In this document: positions 44,201-52,861 of the stretch, one piece after another
Layout: every line of letters starts with the position of its first letter
Position numbering within the stretch: position 1 is the first letter of the stretch
Assembly (NCBI RefSeq): GCF_036520495.1
Contig: NZ_DATDJO010000036.1
Coordinates: 62,001 to 126,000 of the forward strand
Length of the DNA stretch: 64,000 nucleotides
Reading direction: 5' to 3'
Origin: Steroidobacter sp036520495
GTDB taxonomy: Bacteria; Pseudomonadota; Gammaproteobacteria; Steroidobacterales; Steroidobacteraceae
Notes under the pieces: model-generated
Told to the model about the DNA's origin: nothing
What the model saw: only the letters and a program-made list of their open reading frames with translations
Database searches by the model: none
Made by a program: the position numbers and the translations under genes

Positions 44201-44843
44201 CGATCGAGGCGCGGATCGTCAGATCGCTGTTACGACGCACCGTCACGTCGCCCGGCGCGACCGCAATGTGTCGCAGCGGCACGGCCGTGCGTGGCACCGC
44301 CGTTCCCAGGAGCAGATGGCGGCTGCCGTAACCCCAGAACGAGGGTCCGAGGTAGAGCAGGCTCGCAAGCGCAATGACGGCGGCGCTCACGATCGCGCCA
44401 TTTATCCAGAGTCGCGAACCGGGGATCGCATCGCGCAGCGGCGTCGCACGATCAGCGCTCAGTGCGTCGGCAGCGAGCAGCTCCGTCAGCGGCGAGATGA
44501 CTCCCTGCGCTTCGCGACGACGTGCATCGAGATAGGTCCGGATGCGTCCGGCTTGCGCAGGCAGCCGTCGCTCGAACTCGCAGGCGCCGTCCTGTCGTCG
44601 CAGGCGCCGCAGTGGTAATGCAATCAACGCGACCACACAGGCGAGCAGCAACGTTGCCAGCAGAACGCGACCGCTGATCACCAGGCCGGCCGTGAATCCA
44701 TCGCGCTGCAGGAGCCACACCAGCGCGAGGATCACCGCCAGCGCGCTGCCGGTCGCTACCGCAGCGGCGCGCAGATATATATGTGTGCGAACACGACGAC
44801 GCAGTTCGTCGAGGTACGACTCCAGTCGTGCGCGGGCGGTCAT
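41259..44843 (-). CDS. DUF4175-like large membrane protein (MoxR/Bat operon)
   Basis: A 1194-residue protein. The start at 44843 overlaps the BatA-like gene as ATGA. Two membrane helices lie in the first 75 residues and a third near GAIVSAAVIALASLLYL. A central region of beta domains (residues about 230-500) precedes a very long predicted coiled coil rich in Gln, Arg and Glu. A low-complexity Gln/Ser/Gly tract (about residues 750-800) is coded by near-repeats of TGACCTGATTGACC type and may vary in length. The layout matches DUF4175/TIGR02302-type proteins that accompany MoxR loci. Confidence 0.85.
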   Translation of the reverse strand: MTARARLESYLDELRRRVRTHIYLRAAAVATGSALAVILALVWLLQRDGFTAGLVISGRVLLATLLLACVVALIALPLRRLRRQDGACEFERRLPAQAGRIRTYLDARRREAQGVISPLTELLAADALSADRATPLRDAIPGSRLWINGAIVSAAVIALASLLYLGPSFWGYGSRHLLLGTAVPRTAVPLRHIAVAPGDVTVRRNSDLTIRASIEGFAPEQAQVLVRFDDQQTWERAPMQAVQDGDDLHWEFRLFALRGPLHYYVTARDRRGEERSGEHSVGVVDLPKVERVRLTYRYPQWTGLANHTDDLSRDIRAVAATRVDVEVFANAPLESPVLVIDGKPATMQPTPTGGSGTIDVMRPGSYQISARVVDELVALTDDYRIEIIDDQKPTIEIRKPGRDWRATSIEEVPVAVQAQDDFRLQQVELRYSVNGGEERSRRIAAGTKQADVESLLRMEELGKEQQRDAANGLLSPGDLVSYYAVARDRGQSVETDLFVVQVQPFERRFSEGQGGGGGGGDDMSAEQGAISERQREILLATWNTQRSLRAKTRSRSQLEDSVKMLSELQVTLATQARTLAERTRARGDVEQDERIGRFVESLDRAAAVMDPAAKHLGELQLDEAIPLEQQALQQLLRAEAAFRDVQVAMQREQSQGGGQQAARNFTEMFELEMDVDKNHYETESPLSQRNESDQLDEAIRKLKELAERQERLAQQATGRNDMPAREQRWQQEQLRREAEDLRRRLAELQQSQQSQESSSQPAQSQDGQPDQSSGQPRQSRQSGQSGQAGQSGQSGSPAQSALDSMRSALDDMRAANVGNDDEKQSASRSAEAARNLRRALEGMQQPRGKSLNEALEHLADRANRLVDEQRKVEADLYDALGDAMGSSQQRGQLAPERVRKLVDSKQRMAADVSSIQQDMRATMNDHGSRNPEAARGLGEALAELDTTNLAHRLERSAAEIRYGRARDAAPREGLIADALDGLENSLRIVAKVAANERQESQQQEDPQRLLAELGNLRRALREAGGENPSPRNGAQRSGAPPAQASASEAGKGATADRANGLTAWNPRATAASLDNGSGQFRLRDAADVAQRLEAMANRMEGTDLSAAEIQALRRMAREARGLSGQSMAEQLAALATLVDRLELASLAALAKTRAAPSAHTSASIPDAPEYREAIAEYYRRLGGACSNAEGARAC

Positions 44844-46906
44844 CGCGGCACCTCGCGACGCACGGCGAGGAAGTGGTTCGCGGCAAGGATCTGCGCAACG
44901 GCGAGCAGCATCGCGAGCAACAGCAGCCAGTAGCCGATACTCACGCGCCCCGGCGTCGCGGGATTCGCATCCGGGGCGACGGACGTCGGTGACTCCGGCC
45001 GTTCCAGCTTGAGCCAGCGCTGTCGGCTTTGATCCGACATGCGTGCCAGATTCGATTCGCGGATGTCGTTGTTCACGGCGAGCCACCTGGCGCCAGCGCC
45101 AGTACGAATTTCGTAGAACCCGCTTTGTTCGGGAATCAGGCGATCGGCGTTTGCAGTCGCGTCGAGCGTGAGCACGCGCCGGCCTTGCGGATCGAATATC
45201 TGCCCACCCTGCGCGGCGGTCAATCCGGTCATGACGACTGCGCCCACGCGCGCGCTCGCCGTTGCTGCGCCTGCACCGGTGAGCCAGTTCGCCGTCTGTG
45301 CCATGAAATTCACGAACAGCGGGTGCGTCGCGAAGTCATTCCAGTCGCGCGCCAGCGGTGTCGTAAGCACCAGCAAGCGACCTGCGCCCACGCTGCGTTC
45401 GATCAGCAACGGCCCGCCGTCCTGCAGTCCTATCAGCACCTTGTCCTGCTCCCCCGGCGCGACGCGCAGGTAGCGCAGAAAGTGGACGTCCTGCCAGCCG
45501 TCCGCGTTGCGCAGCGCCGGGTGACTGACCTCGACATGCGACACCCGAGTGGGCTTCGTGACGACGGTGCGTAACGACAGGCCGGCGAGTACGCCGCTGC
45601 GTTGTTCGCTCATGCCGGGACCGAGCATGACCAGCGCGGCACCGCCCCCACTGACATAGTCGGCGATCCGTGCACCGGCCGCGCTACTGAGCGCCGCCAT
45701 GTCCGTGATCACGATGGCGGCATACGACTGCAGGTTGCGCCCTTCGATTTCGCTCGCCGGGCGCTGCTCCGTGTCGAGTCGCGGTGCCGATGCCGAACCG
45801 ATCGCTGCCGCGGCATAGAGAGCATCGTCCGCGTCGCGGGAACGTGACACGACCAGGACGCGCGGATTGCTGCGCTCGAGGATGGAGAAATGCCGATCGT
45901 CCTGCGGCAGCGCGTCCTGCGGCTCCAGTCGTACTTCCATCCGGTGAGTGTTGGCATTCAGCGTGGGCAACGGCAGCAACACGCGGGCGTTCGCGAGCGC
46001 TGCGTCGCCCTGCCTCGCCTGCACCAGCAAATCTGGCGGCGGATTGCCTTCACCTTCCCTCAGCCCAGGCAGCAGCCGCGCCGGCCCGATCTGCAGCGGA
46101 CGCCGCGCGGTCTCGACGCCGTCGATGACCAGCACCGCTTCCAGTTTGAGTACCGTCGTTGCCGAGGTGCGCACATGGGCCGCCACTTCATTCGCGCCCT
46201 CGCGTTGCACGGTCTCGATGAATGTATTGCTGGAAGGCTCGGCGCCCATGTCATGGAAGACGGATCGCGTGCCGGCTGGTGGCTCCAGATCGGCGAAGCG
46301 CAACGGCGTCGCCGACTGCTGCATGTCGGAGATCACATGCAACTCGACCGGCAGCCGTGCCGTACCGAGCCACGCGCTGGCGGTCGACATCAGCAATCCA
46401 TAGTCGAGCCGCTCGTTGCCGGGTCGCAGTTCGCCGAGCGCCGTTCGCACGGCATCGCGCTGATTCACGCCCACCGCAGTGTGTGCAACCTGAATGCGAC
46501 GTCCCGCGGCTTCGACCAGCAGCAACTGGTCGCCGGGACGCGCGCCATCGATGATGTCGCGGGCAGCATCCACGGCGCGCTGCCAGCGATCGCCGTACTG
46601 CATGGACAACGACGTATCGAGGACGATGGCATGCAGACGCGCGTCACGATTCACGACCGGCACCGCGCGCGGCGGCACGAGCGGTCCTGCAAACGCCAGC
46701 ACCAGCACGATCAACAACAGAACGCGTAACGCCAGCAGCAGCCAGTAACGCAGCGTGCGCTTGGCCGTGCGCTGCGTCTCGCTCGCTTCGAGCAGCATCA
46801 GCGAAGCGAACGGATGCCGGGTCGGATTGGCGCGCGCCACCCGATGGAGCCACAGCGGCAATCCGATGGCGAGCAGTCCGGCAAGGATGGCGGGCGTGAG
46901 GAACAT
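44840..46906 (-). CDS. BatA-like VWA membrane protein
   Basis: A 688-residue inner-membrane protein. The N-terminal BatA domain is clear: MFLTPAILAGLLAIGLPLWL and HPFASLMLL, then a second helix in LLLALRVLLLIVLVLAFAGP. A von Willebrand A domain follows with the metal site DTSLSM (Asp97). A GATase-like segment and a third helix near the end (IGYWLLLLAMLLAVAQILAA) complete the fold. Bat proteins bind MoxR-type chaperone systems. The gene lies 594 bp after DUF58; the spacer holds two palindromes and could split the operon. Confidence 0.92.
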   Translation of the reverse strand: MFLTPAILAGLLAIGLPLWLHRVARANPTRHPFASLMLLEASETQRTAKRTLRYWLLLALRVLLLIVLVLAFAGPLVPPRAVPVVNRDARLHAIVLDTSLSMQYGDRWQRAVDAARDIIDGARPGDQLLLVEAAGRRIQVAHTAVGVNQRDAVRTALGELRPGNERLDYGLLMSTASAWLGTARLPVELHVISDMQQSATPLRFADLEPPAGTRSVFHDMGAEPSSNTFIETVQREGANEVAAHVRTSATTVLKLEAVLVIDGVETARRPLQIGPARLLPGLREGEGNPPPDLLVQARQGDAALANARVLLPLPTLNANTHRMEVRLEPQDALPQDDRHFSILERSNPRVLVVSRSRDADDALYAAAAIGSASAPRLDTEQRPASEIEGRNLQSYAAIVITDMAALSSAAGARIADYVSGGGAALVMLGPGMSEQRSGVLAGLSLRTVVTKPTRVSHVEVSHPALRNADGWQDVHFLRYLRVAPGEQDKVLIGLQDGGPLLIERSVGAGRLLVLTTPLARDWNDFATHPLFVNFMAQTANWLTGAGAATASARVGAVVMTGLTAAQGGQIFDPQGRRVLTLDATANADRLIPEQSGFYEIRTGAGARWLAVNNDIRESNLARMSDQSRQRWLKLERPESPTSVAPDANPATPGRVSIGYWLLLLAMLLAVAQILAANHFLAVRREVPR

Positions 46907-46958
46907 GGCAGGCTATGGCGAAAGACTCAGTCTGTAAGCGCATCGCCGCGTTGAGTCC

Positions 46959-47072
46959 CGTGTCTTGGGGCCTTCGAGCCTTTCGGGGACGCCGTAAATA
47001 CATCCCTGTAGGCTCTGCCGAAAACATCCATGTTTTCGACAGCCCCGAAAGGCTCGAAGGCCCCAAGACACG
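46959..47072. repeat. Perfect 30-bp inverted repeat element (114 bp)
   Basis: The arms CGTGTCTTGGGGCCTTCGAG plus CCTTTCGGGG (46959-46988) and its exact complement (47043-47072) match at all 30 positions. The 54-bp loop contains two smaller palindromes, TACATCCCTGTA and CGAAAACATCCATGTTTTCG. It lies within the MoxR/Bat operon between the DUF58 and BatA-like genes. Confidence 0.95.
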
Positions 47073-47380
47073 TCCACAGCTTCGATCGACAGCGCCTGGA
47101 AGAAGCCATCAAGACAGCGCGCTCTTGCGACTGGAAGGACAGGGGGAGAGGCTTGGCGGACCCGGCGGCGGACGGGAAACACAACGCAGATCGGCACTCT
47201 TGATTCAGATGGCACGCGGCGCCGTGCGCGAAGCGAATCGGTGCTCAACGTTAGCGCAGACCAAGTGTTGCGGAGCCCTGCCTTTGAGTCTGCGATGTTT
47301 TTCGCCGGAGGTTTTGCCAAGACACCAGTCGCCAGCCGAAGGCGCGCGTGATCAAGGAAGGTCTGATCAATTCCACATCC
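47073..47380. other. Gene-free spacer inside the MoxR/Bat operon
   Basis: Between the 30-bp inverted-repeat element and the GTCATTCCCGCG element I find no credible gene on either strand, no clear promoter and no dyad. Short open frames here lack ribosome sites and conserved sequence. It may be the remnant of a removed gene. Confidence 0.6.
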
Positions 47381-47447
47381 GTCATTCCCGCGCAGGCGGG
47401 AATCCATTTGAATCAACTGGATGGACTCCCGCCTGCGCGGGAGTGAC
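47381..47447. repeat. GTCATTCCCGCGCAGGCGGGAATCC palindromic element
   Basis: The left arm GTCATTCCCGCGCAGGCGGG (with AATCCA) and the right arm TGGACTCCCGCCTGCGCGGG (with AGTGAC) match at 24 of 26 positions. Elements with this core are common in beta- and gammaproteobacteria. This is the only copy I see in the window. Confidence 0.88.
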
Positions 47448-47500
47448 GACTTGGCCAGAGGTTCCTTGAAAGGGGATGCAAGTAGGCTACGCATCGCTGC

Positions 47501-48390
47501 TCACCTCCGCCGCTGCCGGAACAGCAGGTAACGCCGCAGCGCTTCGTTCAGCGGTTGATCGCTCGGCAGCAGTGCGTGGTGCGCACCCACGCTCGCGGCG
47601 ACGGCACGCAGGCTTTCGAGATGTTCGTCCAGTCGCTGCCGGTAGCGTCGCTGCAGGAACTCCGGCGAGATGTTGAGACTCGCCCGGGTTTCCACGTCTT
47701 CGAGGACCACCGACTCGTCCCAATGCGGCTGGATCTCCTGCGGGTCGAGCACCTGGAAGATCATCACGTCATGCCCCTGCGCCGTGAGCGGCTGTACCGC
47801 GCGCGTCATCACGTCCGGCTTGCAATACAGATCCGAGATCAGCGCGACGAGACTGCGCCGTGTCAGGTGTTCGCGAACGCTGGCGATGCTCGCATCGAGA
47901 TTGGTGCCGCCGCCGGGAGTCACCTGATCGACGGCGTGAATCACCGCCTGCAGATTGCCGCTGCGGGCCGGTCGTACCTGGCGCAGTCGCTCGTCGAACA
48001 CCACGAGCCCGATCGGATCGTGCTGTCGCGCGCCCAGGTAGGCGAGCGCGGCAGCGAGAAACTTGGCGTACTGCAGCTTGCTGACCACACCCGGACCCGA
48101 GGCGTAGCCCATCGACGCGCTGGCATCCAGCAGGATCATCAGGCGCGTATTGGTTTCGCCTTCATAGCGACGGATGTAGGTGCGGTCCGTCCGCGCGTAC
48201 ACATTCCAGTCGACGAAACGCGGATCGTCGCCTTCGGCATAGGCGCGATATTCGCGGAATTCCTGGCTGAAGCCGAACTGCGGCGAGCGATGCAGGCCGG
48301 TGAGGAAGCCATTCACTGCCGTGCGCGCGATGAGCTCGAGATTGGCCAGGCTCGCGAGCGTCTGCGGCGGCAACAGATGGGGCGCGGCGT

Positions 48391-48394
<4 letters not shown>
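47501..48394 (-). CDS. DUF58 protein (MoxR/Bat operon)
   Basis: A 297-residue cytoplasmic protein with the DUF58 signature FREYRAYAEGDDPRFVDWNV followed by YARTDRTYIRRYEGE and a von Willebrand A-like site LLDASASM (Asp90). No membrane helix is seen. In MoxR loci the DUF58 protein accompanies the AAA+ ATPase. Its start overlaps the moxR stop as ATGA, so the two are translationally coupled. Confidence 0.93.
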
Positions 48395-49466
<1,072 letters not shown>

Positions 49467-49470
<4 letters not shown>

Positions 49471-51842
49471 TCCGTGCGCTCCTCGATCATCTGCAGCAGC
49501 AGGGCCTGCGCGGGTTTGTAGTGCGGTGCGGTTTCAAGTGCTTCGAGCAGATGACGCCGGCTGGCAACGGCATCCCCCTGCGTTCGCAATGCGCGAGCCA
49601 TGCCGAAGTGCGCCATCGCGGGATCGTGACTGTCCAGCGCGAGCAGTACCTGAAACTCACGCAACGACTCTTCCGGCCGTCCCGCGGCCAGCAACTGCTC
49701 ACCCAGCGTGCGGTGCTGCGCGGCGTTGAGCGGATCGGCGTAGTTCACGGCGGCCAGCACCTCACTGGCTTCGCTCGTCCGATTCGCCTGTTCCAGCCAT
49801 TGCGAGAGTTCGCGTAGCGCTGCGGGGTCCCATCCGCCCATGGCGCGGAAGCGCAGCAGCGCATCGATCGCCTCGTCGCGGCGCCCCGTCTTGTCCATGG
49901 CGCGCGCGAGCAGCGGGTAGGGACTGGCCGGACCGATATCTTCGGGATAGATGGCAATCGCGGCGCGCGCCGGTTCTATCGCTTCTTGCCACTGTTCGGC
50001 CATGATGGCCTTGCCGGCCGACTGGGAGGAGCGCCGCCATTCGTCGAAGCGAGCCAGCACATTGCCGTAGCGCTGCTGCAGAAATGCCTGGAACCCGCGA
50101 TCGAACTCCTCGGCGGAAATCTTCAAGGTCGATTCCACCGCCGCGCGCGTCGTGGTCTCACGTTCGAACTGACGCACCAGCGCCGGTAGTTGCGCGAAAC
50201 CCCAGCGCTGTTCGATGAACAGACAGATCAATCCTGCCTGCGCATACGACACCTGCACCTGGTTCGGGTACTGCGGACGAATGAAGCCGGAGTCGAGATC
50301 CGCCACCGGCAGCAGGCGCTGTTCGCGCATGGCGACGAGCACATCGGGCGTGATGACGACACCCGGCGTCGGCCCGGTGCGCCATTCTTCGAAGACGGAA
50401 ACGCCTTCGCTCAGCCAGCGCGGCACGCGGTTGTCGGTCATCGACAGCGTGAAGACATGCGCCATCTCGTGCCACAGCGTCGTGCCCCAGTGAAAGTCGC
50501 CGGTCGCGCGTCCCGACGGGCTGTCCATGACCACGAGATCGCCGAACGTCACGCCGAGCAGGCCAATGCCGGGCAACGCGGCGACACGCACCGCGAAATC
50601 ATCGTGCTCTGGATACAGCTCGACCGTCAGCGGCCGGGTCGGCCGGTAGCCGTAGCGCTGCGAGAACGTAACGATGCTGTCGCGCGCGACCTCCATGACA
50701 TAGGGGTGCAGCGCAGCTGCCTCCTTCTTATGCAGCCGCAACCGCAACTCGACCTCCGACGCCGGCGTGCCGGCCGTGGCCGGCAATGTCAGTTGCGTCG
50801 ATGACGTCTGGATCTCGTCGACACGATCGAGCAGTCGCAGCGTATTCACCGTGGTCGGGCTGTAGGGATCGCCTTCGTACGCGAGCTGCAGGTGCTGGCG
50901 CGCCGCGTCGATGTCGCCGAGTCGCAGCAGGTTCGCACCCAGGTCGGCGTGGGCCGACCACAGCGACGGCTGCACTTCGACAGCCTTGCGCAGCAAGGGC
51001 GTCGCTTCGCCATAGCGGCGCCGCATGACCTCGAAACGTGCCAGTGATTCGAACACCGCGCCGTACTGCGGGTTGTAGTTGAGCGCCCGGTTGACCCAAC
51101 TGTTCTTCAGCATCGCCGCGCTGTCGCGCCCGCGTGCGAGATCGAGGGTGGCCCGGGCCGAGTACAGCTCCAGCGGCGGAAATTTCGAATCTGCGCGTTT
51201 TGCCGCGCGGTCGAGCGCCTTGTCGGCGTCGTCCAGTCGCCCATCTTCCAACGCCATCCGCGCCGCGAGCAGATGCGCTTCGAACAGCGCGTCGTCTTCC
51301 TGCAGCAGCTCGTTCAGCAGTGTTCGCGCCTGTCCTTCGAAGCGATCCGCATAGACCTGCGCCAATGCGAGCCGGCCATAGGTGTCATTGGGCGAGAGTT
51401 CGAGTGCTTCGCGCAGCAGCTTCTGGGCATCGGCATATTGATGCGTACTGAGGTACAGCCGCGCCCAGCGGACCCGTGCATGGATCAACCGCTGATTGCT
51501 GCGCACGGCCTCGCGGAAGAAACGATTGGCGCGTTGCAGATCGCCATTTCGCCATGCCGCTTCTGCGCGCGTGACGGCGCTGTATGGTCCGTTGATCAGG
51601 AGCGTGTAGCACTCGCGCGCCACGCTGTCGCGACCGCGGTAGTAATCCTCGTCACAGGCGCGCAGCTCGTCGGGCCGACGCGGGTCGTAGTCGATCGATT
51701 GCGCTGTTGCGCTTCCCGCCAGGCCGAGGAGAAGGACGCCGGAGTAACCGCATACAACGCAAAGAGCGCACAGAAAGGAATACCTGGTTTCGCCTTCTTT
51801 GCGTTCTATGCGCTCTATGCGGTTACTCTGATTCTTCCTCAT
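49467..51842 (-). CDS. TPR protein with a gluzincin (peptidase MA-like) domain
   Basis: A 791-residue exported protein. The start at 51842 overlaps the previous stop as ATGA, so the first codons are firmly coding. Residues 5-33 are translated from a palindromic repeat; they supply the basic n-region and the start of the hydrophobic core, which joins GVLLLGLAGSATAQ to make the signal peptide. Multiple tetratricopeptide repeats follow, then a zinc-protease site HEMAH (458-462) with Glu479 in WLSEGVSVFEE as the likely third ligand, then more TPRs. It probably works in the periplasm with the adjacent VWA and MoxR proteins. Confidence 0.88.
51739..51830. repeat. Palindromic element, GTAACCGCATAGAACGC family, copy 2, inside a coding sequence
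   Basis: The left arm GAGTAACCGCATACAACGCA (then AAGAGCGCACAG) faces the right arm TTTGCGTTCTATGCGCTCTA plus TGCGGTTACTC. The same family occurs between genes at 29236-29341. Here it is read through as codons 5-33 of the TPR-gluzincin gene. Confidence 0.92.
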
Positions 51843-52861
51843 GGCTGCACTCCCGCCGGAGGCTGCGCGGCATCGATCTGCCGTTGCAACAGCGCGAGTT
51901 TGACGAGTACGCCTTCGAGTTCGTCGTAGTAGTTGTCGGCATCCAGCGCTGCCTTGCGTTCGCGAACGCCATCGAATTCGCGTTCGATACGCACGCGTTC
52001 CGCGTACATCGCATTGACTGCCGGATCGGTGGTCACGCGCGCAGCAGTGCCCAGGCGCGCCACCTGGAAGCGCGCGGGTTCGGCGCCGGCAATGCGCGCG
52101 TGCTCCGTGGCCAGCAAGGCCTCCGCCTTGAACGACTCCGCGACCTTGCGAGTCGCATAGTCATACGCCTCCGTGACCGTGATGACGTCGTCCTTGTTGG
52201 TATCGGCCTCGAGCGTCGTCAGCGCGACCGACCAGTATTCCGCAAAGCGCGTCGCCGTCTTTTCGCCGCCGCCCTTGGTGGCCGTGATGACGATGCGGCG
52301 ATCACGCTGCCATTGCTCGATTACTGCGCCGCTGGCGCTGGTGGCATTCACGATCAGCTGCTGGCGCGCGGGAATGGCATCGAACAGCGCGGCAAGTTCA
52401 GCGGCCGTCAGATCCGGCCCCGGCAGATTGAGCCGATACAGATCGCCATCGAAACTGCCATGGCCGATGAGCGTGACGATTACCTGATCATCCGTACCGG
52501 CCTTCGCCGCGATATCGCGCAGCGCGCGCCGCACGCTTTCCCGATCCGCCTTCGCTCCGGACAGCACGATCGTGCCCGTCTCGCTTCCCGTCAGTTGCCG
52601 TGCAGCAACGGCCAGCTTGTCGGCCTGCTCGACGAATCGTTTCTCATACTCGGGTTCGCCGCCCAGACCGGAGACGATCAGAGAGTAGGTGGCGGCACGG
52701 GTTGTGGCGGATAGCAGCAAGGCGGCAGCGGCGAGCAGCCAGACGACACTCCTGAAGAGGGCTGCTGGATACTGGGCACTGGGCGCTGGCCAGAAAAGGA
52801 GGACGCGTCTCTTCCTTCTTGCCAGAGCCCAGTGCCCAGTACCCAGCAGCCCTCTTCTCAT
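51839..52861 (-). CDS. Caspase-fold (C13/C14-like) protein without any cysteine
   Basis: A 340-residue exported protein. The start at 52861 overlaps the upstream stop as ATGA. Residues 2-35 come from a palindromic repeat and form a long basic leader before the signal helix WLLAAAALLLSATTRA. The mature part looks like the caspase fold: YSLIVSGLGGEPEYEKRF, the catalytic His134 in VTLIGHGSFDG, and the second-strand site reading IVNATSASGAVIEQW where the active cysteine (as in DACHSG) should be. No cysteine occurs anywhere in the protein, so it is probably an inactive pseudo-peptidase with a binding or scaffold role. Confidence 0.8.
   Translation of the reverse strand: MRRGLLGTGHWALARRKRRVLLFWPAPSAQYPAALFRSVVWLLAAAALLLSATTRAATYSLIVSGLGGEPEYEKRFVEQADKLAVAARQLTGSETGTIVLSGAKADRESVRRALRDIAAKAGTDDQVIVTLIGHGSFDGDLYRLNLPGPDLTAAELAALFDAIPARQQLIVNATSASGAVIEQWQRDRRIVITATKGGGEKTATRFAEYWSVALTTLEADTNKDDVITVTEAYDYATRKVAESFKAEALLATEHARIAGAEPARFQVARLGTAARVTTDPAVNAMYAERVRIEREFDGVRERKAALDADNYYDELEGVLVKLALLQRQIDAAQPPAGVQP
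52754..52858. repeat. Palindromic element, GGGCACTGGGC family, inside a coding sequence
   Basis: The left arm AGAGGGCTGCTGGATACTGG plus GCACTGGGCGCTGGC pairs with GCCAGAGCCCAGTGCCCAGT plus ACCCAGCAGCCCTCT at 33 of 35 positions, around a loop of about 30 bp. It is read as codons 2-35 of the caspase-fold gene, starting one codon after its ATG. Confidence 0.93.

Noticed and set aside
42597..44618. 673-codon plus-strand frame opposite the DUF4175-like gene
   Set aside because: Antisense to a gene coupled by ATGA to both neighbours; composition typical of a shadow.
46915..47469. Possible gene in the MoxR/Bat operon gap (plus strand)
   Set aside because: It runs through both palindromes, has no ribosome site and no recognisable sequence.
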